A stretch of 64,000 nt of DNA from NCBI GenBank assembly GCA_963682175.1, contig OY821771.1:24324201-24388200 (forward strand), written 5' to 3'. Both the position numbers and the translations under genes were made by a program. Shown here piece by piece: positions 10,601 through 22,800 of the stretch (positions within the stretch are counted from its first letter, which is position 1; every line of letters starts with the position of its first letter). This stretch comes from Triglochin maritima (taxonomy: Eukaryota; Streptophyta; Magnoliopsida; Alismatales; Juncaginaceae). Under the pieces are notes generated by a model. That model had not been told where the DNA came from. It searched no databases and worked only from the letters and a program-made list of their open reading frames with translations.

Positions 10601-13600
10601 GGAGAAGGAGGGGGGAGAGAGAGAAGGAAATGGGGAAACAAGGAGAGAGGGAGAGACGGAGGGAGAGAGCTAGAAGGAGAAGGAGAGAGAGGAGAGGTGG
10701 ACAGAGGGGGAGAAGGGCAAGGAGAGAGGGAGGAGAGATGGAGAAGTAGAGAGAACAATAGAGAAGGAGAGCGATAAGGAGCGAAACGGAGAAGGGTAGA
10801 GAGTGAATTAGAGCGAGAAGTGGAGAGAGGAGAGAGAAGGAGACTGTGAATGAAGGAAAAGGAGAGAGACATAGAGAAGGAGAGAGGGCGAGGGAGTCGG
10901 TAAGTGAGCTAGACGGAGAAAGACAAGGAGAAGGAGAGAGAGAAGGAAGAGGAGACTGGAAGGGAAGGAGAGAAGGAAAGAGGGAGGGAGAAGTAGAGAC
11001 AAAAGGTAAGGAGAGAGAGAAATAGAGAGAAGGAGAAGGGGGAGAGACAAGGAGAACGAGAGGAGTGAGAGAGAGTGAAGGCGACGGAGAGGAAAAGAAA
11101 AGGGAGGAGGAGAGAGAAGGACAAGCGAAGCAGGAGGAGAGAGATGAGAGAAAGAGAAGGAGGGAGGAGAAGGAGACGAGAAGGAGAAGGAGAGAGAGGA
11201 CAAGGAGAGAAGAATAAGGTCACACAGAGAGAAGGAGAAGGGGAGAGTAGATAAGGAGTGAGAGGGGAGGACAATGGGGGTGAGAGGGGAGGAGAGCGAG
11301 AAGGAGACGAGGAGAGGAGGGACAGGGGAGTAGGAGGAGGAGGAGAGAGAAGGAAAGAGAGAGAAGAAGGAGGAGAGCGAGAGAGTACGATAGAGTGAGA
11401 GAGGAGGGGAGAGAGAGATGGACAAGGAGAGAAAAGTAGAGGGAGAGGGAGGAGGGAAGGAGACGGAGAGAGGGAGAAGAGCGGAGATGGGAAGGAGAAG
11501 GAGAGAGAGGGAAGAGAAGAGAAGCAAGAGGAGAGGGCAAGCGAGGGAGAGAGAGAGACAAGAGAGAGAAGGAGAAGGAAAAGGGGAAAGAGAAGGAGGG
11601 GTATTGAAGTAGAGGAGAAGGAGAGAGAGGGAAGGAGATTGAAGACGAAGAGTGAAGGATAAGGAGAGAGAAGATAGAAGGGAAGAGAGAATCAGAGAGA
11701 GGAGTGAGAAGGAGAGAGCGCGGGGCAACAAGAGAGTGGAAAACAAGGAGAAGGAGGGGGGAGAGAGAGAAGGAAATGGGGAAACAAGGAGAGAGGGAGA
11801 GACGGAGGGAGAGAGCTAGAAGGAGAAGGAGAGAGAGGAGAGGTGGACAGAGGGGGAGAGAGTGAGAAGGGCAAGGAGAGAGGGAGGAGAGATGGAGAAG
11901 TAGAGAGAACAATAGAGAAGGAGAGCGATAAGGAGCGAAACGGAGAAGGGTAGAGAGTGAATTAGAGCGAGAAGTGGAGAGAGGAGAGAGAAGGAGACTG
12001 TGAATGAAGGAAAAGGAGAGAGACATAGAGAAGGAGAGAGGGCGAGGGAGTCGGTAAGTGAGCTAGACGGAGAAAGACAAGGAGAAGGAGAGAGAGAAGG
12101 AAGAGGAGACTGGAAGGGAAGGAGAGAAGGAAAGAGGGAGGGAGAAGTAGTGACAAAAGGTAAGGAGAGAGAGAAATAGAGAGAAGGAGAAGGGGGAGAG
12201 ACAAGGAGAACGAGAGGAGTGAGAGAGAGTGAAGGCGACGGAGAGGAAAAGAAAAGGGAGGAGGAGAGAGAAGGACAAGCGAAGCAGGAGGAGAGAGATG
12301 AGAGAAAGAGAAGGAGGGAGGAGAAGGAGACGAGAAGGAGAAGGAGAGAGAGGACAAGGAGAGAAGAATAAGGTCACACAGAGAGAAGGAGAAGGGGAGA
12401 GTAGATAAGGAGTGAGAGGGGAGGACAATGGGGGTGAGAGGGGAGGAGAGCGAGAAGGAGACGAGGAGAGGAGGGACAGGGGAGTAGGAGGAGGAGGAGA
12501 GAGAAGGAAAGAGAGAGAAGAAGGAGGAGAGCGAGAGAGTACGATAGAGTGAGAGAGGAGGGGAGAGAGAGATGGACAAGGAGAGAGAAGTAGAGGGAGA
12601 GGGAGGAGGGAAGGAGACGGAGAGAGGGAGAAGAGCGGAGATGGGAAGGAGAAGGAGAGAGAGGGAAGAGAAGAGAAGCAAGAGGAGAAGGCAAGCGAGG
12701 GAGAGAGAGAGACAAGAGAGAGAAGGAGAAGGAAAAGGGGAAAGAGAAGGAGGGGTATTGAAGTAGAGGAGAAGGAGAGAGAGGGAAGGAGATTGAAGAC
12801 GAAGAGTGAAGGATAAGGAGAGAGAAGATAGAAGGGAAGAGAGAATCAGAGAGAGGAGTGAGAAGGAGAGAGCGCGGGGCAACAAGAGAGTGGAAAACAA
12901 GGAGAAGGAGGGGGGAGAGAGAGAAGGAAATGGGGAAACAAGGAGAGAGGGAGAGACGGAGGGAGAGAGCTAGAAGGAGAAGGAGAGAGAGGAGAGGTGG
13001 ACAGAGGGGGAGAGAGTGAGAAGGGCAAGGAGAGAGGGAGGAGAGATGGAGAAGTAGAGAGAACAATAGAGAAGGAGAGCGATAAGGAGCGAAACGGAGA
13101 AGGGTAGAGAGTGAATTAGAGCGAGAAGTGGAGAGAGGAGAGAGAAGGAGACTGTGAATGAAGGAAAAGGAGAGAGACATAGAGAAGGAGAGAGGGCGAG
13201 GGAGTCGGTAAGTGAGCTAGACGGAGAAAGACAAGGAGAAGGAGAGAGAGAAGGAAGAGGAGACTGGAAGGGAAGGAGAGAAGGAAAGAGGGAGGGAGAA
13301 GTAGAGACAAAAGGTAAGGAGAGAGAGAAATAGAGAGAAGGAGAAGGGGGAGAGACAAGGAGAACGAGAGGAGTGAGAGAGAGTGAAGGCGACGGAGAGG
13401 AAAAGAAAAGGGAGGAGGAGAGAGAAGGACAAGCGAAGCAGGAGGAGAGAGATGAGAGAAAGAGAAGGAGGGAGGAGAAGGAGACGAGAAGGAGAAGGAG
13501 AGAGAGGACAAGGAGAGAAGAATAAGGTCACACAGAGAGAAGGAGAAGGGGAGAGTAGATAAGGAGTGAGAGGGGAGGACAATGGGGGTGAGAGGGGAGG

Positions 13601-14054
13601 AGAGCGAGAAGGAGACGAGGAGAGGAGGGACAGGGGAGTAGGAGGAGGAGGAGAGAGAAGGAAAGAGAGAGAAGAAGGAGGAGAGCGAGAGAGTACGATA
13701 GAGTGAGAGAGGAGGGGAGAGAGAGATGGACAAGGAGAGAGAAGTAGAGGGAGAGGGAGGAGGGAAGGAGACGGAGAGAGGGAGAAGAGCGGAGATGGGA
13801 AGGAGAAGGAGAGAGAGGGAAGAGAAGAGAAGCAAGAGGAGAAGGCAAGCGAGGGAGAGAGAGAGACAAGAGAGAGAAGGAGAAGGAAAAGGGGAAAGAG
13901 AAGGAGGGGTATTGAAGTAGAGGAGAAGGAGAGAGAGGGAAGGAGATTGAAGACGAAGAGTGAAGGATAAGGAGAGAGAAGATAGAAGGGAAGAGAGAAT
14001 CAGAGAGAGGAGTGAGAAGGAGAGAGCGCGGGGCAACAAGAGAGTGGAAAACAA
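10601..14054 (+). repeat. Trimeric higher-order repeat, copy 2 (U10-U12, 3454 bp)
   Basis: Units end at 11746, 12900 and 14054 (1146, 1154, 1154 bp). The first has the 8-bp loss (one copy of the gagagagt stretch) at about 10706-10712, plus G>A at 11433 and A>G at 11535. The second has A>T at 12151. Every marker is offset by 3454 from copy 1. This is the first appearance in the window of the 1146-bp length that later dominates. Confidence 0.93.
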
Positions 14055-17000
14055 GGAGAAGGAGGGGGGAGAGAGAGAAGGAAATGGGGAAACAAGGAGA
14101 GAGGGAGAGACGGAGGGAGAGAGCTAGAAGGAGAAGGAGAGAGAGGAGAGGTGGACAGAGGGGGAGAAGGGCAAGGAGAGAGGGAGGAGAGATGGAGAAG
14201 TAGAGAGAACAATAGAGAAGGAGAGCGATAAGGAGCGAAACGGAGAAGGGTAGAGAGTGAATTAGAGCGAGAAGTGGAGAGAGGAGAGAGAAGGAGACTG
14301 TGAATGAAGGAAAAGGAGAGAGACATAGAGAAGGAGAGAGGGCGAGGGAGTCGGTAAGTGAGCTAGACGGAGAAAGACAAGGAGAAGGAGAGAGAGAAGG
14401 AAGAGGAGACTGGAAGGGAAGGAGAGAAGGAAAGAGGGAGGGAGAAGTAGAGACAAAAGGTAAGGAGAGAGAGAAATAGAGAGAAGGAGAAGGGGGAGAG
14501 ACAAGGAGAACGAGAGGAGTGAGAGAGAGTGAAGGCGACGGAGAGGAAAAGAAAAGGGAGGAGGAGAGAGAAGGACAAGCGAAGCAGGAGGAGAGAGATG
14601 AGAGAAAGAGAAGGAGGGAGGAGAAGGAGACGAGAAGGAGAAGGAGAGAGAGGACAAGGAGAGAAGAATAAGGTCACACAGAGAGAAGGAGAAGGGGAGA
14701 GTAGATAAGGAGTGAGAGGGGAGGACAATGGGGGTGAGAGGGGAGGAGAGCGAGAAGGAGACGAGGAGAGGAGGGACAGGGGAGTAGGAGGAGGAGGAGA
14801 GAGAAGGAAAGAGAGAGAAGAAGGAGGAGAGCGAGAGAGTACGATAGAGTGAGAGAGGAGGGGAGAGAGAGATGGACAAGGAGAGAAAAGTAGAGGGAGA
14901 GGGAGGAGGGAAGGAGACGGAGAGAGGGAGAAGAGCGGAGATGGGAAGGAGAAGGAGAGAGAGGGAAGAGAAGAGAAGCAAGAGGAGAGGGCAAGCGAGG
15001 GAGAGAGAGAGACAAGAGAGAGAAGGAGAAGGAAAAGGGGAAAGAGAAGGAGGGGTATTGAAGTAGAGGAGAAGGAGAGAGAGGGAAGGAGATTGAAGAC
15101 GAAGAGTGAAGGATAAGGAGAGAGAAGATAGAAGGGAAGAGAGAATCAGAGAGAGGAGTGAGAAGGAGAGAGCGCGGGGCAACAAGAGAGTGGAAAACAA
15201 GGAGAAGGAGGGGGGAGAGAGAGAAGGAAATGGGGAAACAAGGAGAGAGGGAGAGACGGAGGGAGAGAGCTAGAAGGAGAAGGAGAGAGAGGAGAGGTGG
15301 ACAGAGGGGGAGAGAGTGAGAAGGGCAAGGAGAGAGGGAGGAGAGATGGAGAAGTAGAGAGAACAATAGAGAAGGAGAGCGATAAGGAGCGAAACGGAGA
15401 AGGGTAGAGAGTGAATTAGAGCGAGAAGTGGAGAGAGGAGAGAGAAGGAGACTGTGAATGAAGGAAAAGGAGAGAGACATAGAGAAGGAGAGAGGGCGAG
15501 GGAGTCGGTAAGTGAGCTAGACGGAGAAAGACAAGGAGAAGGAGAGAGAGAAGGAAGAGGAGACTGGAAGGGAAGGAGAGAAGGAAAGAGGGAGGGAGAA
15601 GTAGTGACAAAAGGTAAGGAGAGAGAGAAATAGAGAGAAGGAGAAGGGGGAGAGACAAGGAGAACGAGAGGAGTGAGAGAGAGTGAAGGCGACGGAGAGG
15701 AAAAGAAAAGGGAGGAGGAGAGAGAAGGACAAGCGAAGCAGGAGGAGAGAGATGAGAGAAAGAGAAGGAGGGAGGAGAAGGAGACGAGAAGGAGAAGGAG
15801 AGAGAGGACAAGGAGAGAAGAATAAGGTCACACAGAGAGAAGGAGAAGGGGAGAGTAGATAAGGAGTGAGAGGGGAGGACAATGGGGGTGAGAGGGGAGG
15901 AGAGCGAGAAGGAGACGAGGAGAGGAGGGACAGGGGAGTAGGAGGAGGAGGAGAGAGAAGGAAAGAGAGAGAAGAAGGAGGAGAGCGAGAGAGTACGATA
16001 GAGTGAGAGAGGAGGGGAGAGAGAGATGGACAAGGAGAGAGAAGTAGAGGGAGAGGGAGGAGGGAAGGAGACGGAGAGAGGGAGAAGAGCGGAGATGGGA
16101 AGGAGAAGGAGAGAGAGGGAAGAGAAGAGAAGCAAGAGGAGAAGGCAAGCGAGGGAGAGAGAGAGACAAGAGAGAGAAGGAGAAGGAAAAGGGGAAAGAG
16201 AAGGAGGGGTATTGAAGTAGAGGAGAAGGAGAGAGAGGGAAGGAGATTGAAGACGAAGAGTGAAGGATAAGGAGAGAGAAGATAGAAGGGAAGAGAGAAT
16301 CAGAGAGAGGAGTGAGAAGGAGAGAGCGCGGGGCAACAAGAGAGTGGAAAACAAGGAGAAGGAGGGGGGAGAGAGAGAAGGAAATGGGGAAACAAGGAGA
16401 GAGGGAGAGACGGAGGGAGAGAGCTAGAAGGAGAAGGAGAGAGAGGAGAGGTGGACAGAGGGGGAGAGAGTGAGAAGGGCAAGGAGAGAGGGAGGAGAGA
16501 TGGAGAAGTAGAGAGAACAATAGAGAAGGAGAGCGATAAGGAGCGAAACGGAGAAGGGTAGAGAGTGAATTAGAGCGAGAAGTGGAGAGAGGAGAGAGAA
16601 GGAGACTGTGAATGAAGGAAAAGGAGAGAGACATAGAGAAGGAGAGAGGGCGAGGGAGTCGGTAAGTGAGCTAGACGGAGAAAGACAAGGAGAAGGAGAG
16701 AGAGAAGGAAGAGGAGACTGGAAGGGAAGGAGAGAAGGAAAGAGGGAGGGAGAAGTAGAGACAAAAGGTAAGGAGAGAGAGAAATAGAGAGAAGGAGAAG
16801 GGGGAGAGACAAGGAGAACGAGAGGAGTGAGAGAGAGTGAAGGCGACGGAGAGGAAAAGAAAAGGGAGGAGGAGAGAGAAGGACAAGCGAAGCAGGAGGA
16901 GAGAGATGAGAGAAAGAGAAGGAGGGAGGAGAAGGAGACGAGAAGGAGAAGGAGAGAGAGGACAAGGAGAGAAGAATAAGGTCACACAGAGAGAAGGAGA

Positions 17001-17508
17001 AGGGGAGAGTAGATAAGGAGTGAGAGGGGAGGACAATGGGGGTGAGAGGGGAGGAGAGCGAGAAGGAGACGAGGAGAGGAGGGACAGGGGAGTAGGAGGA
17101 GGAGGAGAGAGAAGGAAAGAGAGAGAAGAAGGAGGAGAGCGAGAGAGTACGATAGAGTGAGAGAGGAGGGGAGAGAGAGATGGACAAGGAGAGAGAAGTA
17201 GAGGGAGAGGGAGGAGGGAAGGAGACGGAGAGAGGGAGAAGAGCGGAGATGGGAAGGAGAAGGAGAGAGAGGGAAGAGAAGAGAAGCAAGAGGAGAAGGC
17301 AAGCGAGGGAGAGAGAGAGACAAGAGAGAGAAGGAGAAGGAAAAGGGGAAAGAGAAGGAGGGGTATTGAAGTAGAGGAGAAGGAGAGAGAGGGAAGGAGA
17401 TTGAAGACGAAGAGTGAAGGATAAGGAGAGAGAAGATAGAAGGGAAGAGAGAATCAGAGAGAGGAGTGAGAAGGAGAGAGCGCGGGGCAACAAGAGAGTG
17501 GAAAACAA
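14055..17508 (+). repeat. Trimeric higher-order repeat, copy 3 (U13-U15, 3454 bp)
   Basis: Units end at 15200, 16354 and 17508 (1146, 1154, 1154 bp). The 8-bp loss lies at about 14160-14166, G>A at 14887, A>G at 14989 and A>T at 15605, all offset by 3454 from copy 2. The next unit (U16) has neither the 8-bp loss nor the two substitutions, so the trimer series ends here. Confidence 0.93.
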
Positions 17509-19863
17509 GGAGAAGGAGGGGGGAGAGAGAGAAGGAAATGGGGAAACAAGGAGAGAGGGAGAGACGGAGGGAGAGAGCTAGAAGGAGAAGGAGAGAGAGG
17601 AGAGGTGGACAGAGGGGGAGAGAGTGAGAAGGGCAAGGAGAGAGGGAGGAGAGATGGAGAAGTAGAGAGAACAATAGAAAAGGAGAGCGATAAGGAGCGA
17701 AACGGAGAAGGGTAGAGAGTGAATTAGAGCGAGAAGTGGAGAGAGGAGAGAGAAGGAGACTATGAATGAAAGAAAAGGAGAGAGACATAGAGAAGGAGAG
17801 AGGGCGAGGGAGTCGGTAAGTGAGCTAGACGGAGAAAGACAAGGAGAAGGAGAGAGAGAAGGAAGAGGAGACTGGAAGGGAAGGAGAGAAGGAAAGAGGG
17901 AGGGAGAAGTAGAGACAAAAGGTAAGGAGAGAGAGAAATAGAGAGAAGGAGAAGGGGGAGAGACAAGGAGAACGAGAGGAGTGAGAGAGAGTGAAGGCGA
18001 CGGAGAGGAAAAGAAAAGGGAGGAGGAGAGAGAAGGACAAGCGAAGCAGGAGGAGAGAGATGAGAGAAAGAGAAGGAGGGAGGAGAAGGAGACGAGAAGG
18101 AGAAGGAGAGAGAGGACAAGGAGAGAAGAATAAGGTCACACAGAGAGAAGGAGAAGGGGAGAGTAGATAAGGAGTGAGAGGGGAGGACAATGGGGGTGAG
18201 AGGGGAGGAGAGCGAGAAGGAGACGAGGAGAGGAGGGACAGGGGAGTAGGAGGAGGAGGAGAGAGAAGGAAAGAGAGAGAAGAAGGAGGAGAGCGAGAGA
18301 GTACGATAGAGTGAGAGAGGAGGGGAGAGAGAGATGGACAAGGAGAGAGAAGTAGAGGGAGAGGGAGGAGGGAAGGAGACGGAGAGAGGGAGAAGAGCGG
18401 AGATGGGAAGGAGAAGGAGAGAGAGGGAAGAGAAGAGAAGCAAGAGGAGAAGGCAAGCGAGGGAGAGAGAGAGACAAGAGAGAGAAGGAGAAGGAAAAGG
18501 GGAAAGAGAAGGAGGGGTATTGAAGTAGAGGAGAAGGAGAGAGAGGGAAGGAGATTGAAGACGAAGAGTGAAGGATAAGGAGAGAGAAGATAGAAGGGAA
18601 GAGAGAATCAGAGAGAGGAGTGAGAAGGAGAGAGCGCGGGGCAACAAGAGAGTGGAAAACAAGGAGAAGGAGGGGGGAGAGAGAGAAGGAAATGGGGAAA
18701 CAAGGAGAGAGGGAGAGACGGAGGGAGAGAGCTAGAAGGAGAAGGAGAGAGAGGAGAGGTGGACAGAGGGGGAGAGAGCTAGAAGGAGAAGGAGAGAGAG
18801 GAGAGGTGGACAGAGGGGGAGAGAGTGAGAAGGGCAAGGAGAGAGGGAGGAGAGATGGAGAAGTAGAGAGAACAATAGAGAAGGAGAGCGATAAGGAGCG
18901 AAACGGAGAAGGGTAGAGAGTGAATTAGAGCGAGAAGTGGAGAGAGGAGAGAGAAGGAGACTGTGAATGAAAGAAAAGGAGAGAGACATAGAGAAGGAGA
19001 GAGGGCGAGGGAGTCGGTAAGTGAGCTAGACGGAGAAAGACAAGGAGAAGGAGAGAGAGAAGGAAGAGGAGACTGGAAGGGAAGGAGAGAAGGAAAGAGG
19101 GAGGGAGAAGTAGAGACAAAAGGTAAGGAGAGAGAGAAATAGAGAGAAGGAGAAGGGGGAGAGACAAGGAGAACGAGAGGAGTGAGAGAGAGTGAAGGCG
19201 ACGGAGAGGAAAAGAAAAGGGAGGAGGAGAGAGAAGGACAAGCGAAGCAGGAGGAGAGAGATGAGAGAAAGAGAAGGAGGGAGGAGAAGGAGACGAGAAG
19301 GAGAAGGAGAGAGAGGACAAGGAGAGAAGAATAAGGTCACACAGAGAGAAGGAGAAGGGGAGAGTAGATAAGGAGTGAGAGGGGAGGACAATGGGGGTGA
19401 GAGGGGAGGAGAGCGAGAAGGAGACGAGGAGAGGAGGGACAGGGGAGTAGGAGGAGGAGGAGAGAGAAGGAAAGAGAGAGAAGAAGGAGGAGAGCGAGAG
19501 AGTACGATAGAGTGAGAGAGGAGGGGAGAGAGAGATGGACAAGGAGAGAGAAGTAGAGGGAGAGGGAGGAGGGAAGGAGACGGAGAGAGGGAGAAGAGCG
19601 GAGATGGGAAGGAGAAGGAGAGAGAGGGAAGAGAAGAGAAGCAAGAGGAGAAGGCAAGCGAGGGAGAGAGAGAGACAAGAGAGAGAAGGAGAAGGAAAAG
19701 GGGAAAGAGAAGGAGGGGTATTGAAGTAGAGGAGAAGGAGAGAGAGGGAAGGAGATTGAAGACGAAGAGTGAAGGATAAGGAGAGAGAAGATAGAAGGGA
19801 AGAGAGAATCAGAGAGAGGAGTGAGAAGGAGAGAGCGCGGGGCAACAAGAGAGTGGAAAACAA
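17509..19863 (+). repeat. Linked unit pair U16-U17 (1154 and 1201 bp)
   Basis: Both units share a G>A that turns atgaagg into atgaaag (17771 and 18972), seen nowhere else in the window. The two sites are 1201 bp apart, as expected for neighbouring units once the 47-bp insertion in U17 is counted. U16 has two further private changes, G>A at 17689 and G>A at 17762. U17 is the longest unit in the window because of an internal 47-bp duplication. This pair separates the trimer block from the block carrying the 3-bp deletion. Confidence 0.92.
18724..18817 (+). repeat. 47-bp tandem duplication inside U17
   Basis: The stretch starting ggagagagctagaaggag at 18724 is repeated from 18771 to 18817 with no mismatch that I can see. 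All other units have it once. The gain of 47 bases explains the 1201-bp length. It sits directly upstream of the site where other units carry 8-bp or 7-bp losses and overlaps the region of the 12-bp loss. Forty-seven is not a multiple of three, so it shifts every reading frame that crosses it. Confidence 0.95.
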
Positions 19864-22800
19864 GGAGAAGGAGGGGGGAGAGAGAGAAGGAAATGGGGAA
19901 ACAAGGAGAGAGGGAGAGACGGAGGGAGAGAGCTAGAAGGAGAAGGAGAGAGAGGAGAGGTGGACAGAGGGGGAGAGAGTGAGAAGGGCAAGGAGAGAGG
20001 GAGGAGAGATGGAGAAGTAGAGAGAACAATAGAGAAGGAGAGCGATAAGGAGCGAAACGGAGAAGGGTAGAGAGTGAATTAGAGCGAGAAGTGGAGAGAG
20101 GAGAGAGAAGGAGACTGTGAATGAAGGAAAAGGAGAGAGACATAGAGAAGGAGAGAGGGCGAGGGAGTCGGTAAGTGAGCTAGACGGAGAAAGACAAGGA
20201 GAAGGAGAGAGAGAAGGAAGAGGAGACTGGAAGGGAAGGAGAGAAGGAAAGAGGGAGGGAGAAGTAGAGACAAAAGGTAAGGAGAGAGAGAAATAGAGAG
20301 AAGGAGAAGGGGGAGAGACAAGGAGAACGAGAGGAGTGAGAGAGAGTGAAGGCGACGGAGAGGAAAAGAAAAGGGAGGAGGAGAGAGGACAAGCGAAGCA
20401 GGAGGAGAGAGATGAGAGAAAGAGAAGGAGGGAGGAGAAGGAGACGAGAAGGAGAAGGAGAGAGAGGACAAGGAGAGAAGAATAAGGTCACACAGAGAGA
20501 AGGAGAAGGGGAGAGTAGATAAGGAGTGAGAGGGGAGGACAATGGGGGTGAGAGGGGAGGAGAGCGAGAAGGAGACGAGGAGAGGAGGGACAGGGGAGTA
20601 GGAGGAGGAGGAGAGAGAAGGAAAGAGAGAGAAGAAGGAGGAGAGCGAGAGAGTACGATAGAGTGAGAGAGGAGGGGAGAGAGAGATGGACAAGGAGAGA
20701 GAAGTAGAGGGAGAGGGAGGAGGGAAGGAGACGGAGAGAGGGAGAAGAGCGGAGATGGGAAGGAGAAGGAGAGAGAGGGAAGAGAAGAGAAGCAAGAGGA
20801 GAAGGCAAGCGAGGGAGAGAGAGAGACAAGAGAGAGAAGGAGAAGGAAAAGGGGAAAGAGAAGGAGGGGTATTGAAGTAGAGGAGAAGGAGAGAGAGGGA
20901 AGGAGATTGAAGACGAAGAGTGAAGGATAAGGAGAGAGAAGATAGAAGGGAAGAGAGAATCAGAGAGAGGAGTGAGAAGGAGAGAGCGCGGGGCAACAAG
21001 AGAGTGGAAAACAAGGAGAAGGAGGGGGGAGAGAGAGAAGGAAATGGGGAAACAAGGAGAGAGGGAGAGACGGAGGGAGAGAGCTAGAAGGAGAAGGAGA
21101 GAGAGGAGAGGTGGACAGAGGGGGAGAAGGGCAAGGAGAGAGGGAGGAGAGATGGAGAAGTAGAGAGAACAATAGAGAAGGAGAGCGATAAGGAGCGAAA
21201 CGGAGAAGGGTAGAGAGTGAATTAGAGCGAGAAGTGGAGAGAGGAGAGAGAAGGAGACTGTGAATGAAGGAAAAGGAGAGAGACATAGAGAAGGAGAGAG
21301 GGCGAGGGAGTCGGTAAGTGAGCTAGACGGAGAAAGACAAGGAGAAGGAGAGAGAGAAGGAAGAGGAGACTGGAAGGGAAGGAGAGAAGGAAAGAGGGAG
21401 GGAGAAGTAGAGACAAAAGGTAAGGAGAGAGAGAAATAGAGAGAAGGAGAAGGGGGAGAGACAAGGAGAACGAGAGGAGTGAGAGAGAGTGAAGGCGACG
21501 GAGAGGAAAAGAAAAGGGAGGAGGAGAGAGGACAAGCGAAGCAGGAGGAGAGAGATGAGAGAAAGAGAAGGAGGGAGGAGAAGGAGACGAGAAGGAGAAG
21601 GAGAGAGAGGACAAGGAGAGAAGAATAAGGTCACACAGAGAGAAGGAGAAGGGGAGAGTAGATAAGGAGTGAGAGGGGAGGACAATGGGGGTGAGAGGGG
21701 AGGAGAGCGAGAAGGAGACGAGGAGAGGAGGGACAGGGGAGTAGGAGGAGGAGGAGAGAGAAGGAAAGAGAGAGAAGAAGGAGGAGAGCGAGAGAGTACG
21801 ATAGAGTGAGAGAGGAGGGGAGAGAGAGATGGACAAGGAGAGAGAAGTAGAGGGAGAGGGAGGAGGGAAGGAGACGGAGAGAGGGAGAAGAGCGGAGATG
21901 GGAAGGAGAAGGAGAGAGAGGGAAGAGAAGAGAAGCAAGAGGAGAAGGCAAGCGAGGGAGAGAGAGAGACAAGAGAGAGAAGGAGAAGGAAAAGGGGAAA
22001 GAGAAGGAGGGGTATTGAAGTAGAGGAGAAGGAGAGAGAGGGAAGGAGATTGAAGACGAAGAGTGAAGGATAAGGAGAGAGAAGATAGAAGGGAAGAGAG
22101 AATCAGAGAGAGGAGTGAGAAGGAGAGAGCGCGGGGCAACAAGAGAGTGGAAAACAAGGAGAAGGAGGGGGGAGAGAGAGAAGGAAATGGGGAAACAAGG
22201 AGAGAGGGAGAGACGGAGGGAGAGAGCTAGAAGGAGAAGGAGAGAGAGGAGAGGTGGACAGAGGGGGAGAAGGGCAAGGAGAGAGGGAGGAGAGATGGAG
22301 AAGTAGAGAGAACAATAGAGAAGGAGAGCGATAAGGAGCGAAACGGAGAAGGGTAGAGAGTGAATTAGAGCGAGAAGTGGAGAGAGGAGAGAGAAGGAGA
22401 CTGTGAATGAAGGAAAAGGAGAGAGACATAGAGAAGGAGAGAGGGCGAGGGAGTCGGTAAGTGAGCTAGACGGAGAAAGACAAGGAGAAGGAGAGAGAGA
22501 AGGAAGAGGAGACTGGAAGGGAAGGAGAGAAGGAAAGAGGGAGGGAGAAGTAGAGACAAAAGGTAAGGAGAGAGAGAAATAGAGAGAAGGAGAAGGGGGA
22601 GAGACAAGGAGAACGAGAGGAGTGAGAGAGAGTGAAGGCGACGGAGAGGAAAAGAAAAGGGAGGAGGAGAGAGGACAAGCGAAGCAGGAGGAGAGAGATG
22701 AGAGAAAGAGAAGGAGGGAGGAGAAGGAGACGAGAAGGAGAAGGAGAGAGAGGACAAGGAGAGAAGAATAAGGTCACACAGAGAGAAGGAGAAGGGGAGA

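Noticed and set aside
18724..18817. Target-site duplication or insertion element in U17
   Set aside because: The extra 47 bases are a copy of the adjacent unit sequence, so this is a tandem duplication and not an inserted element.
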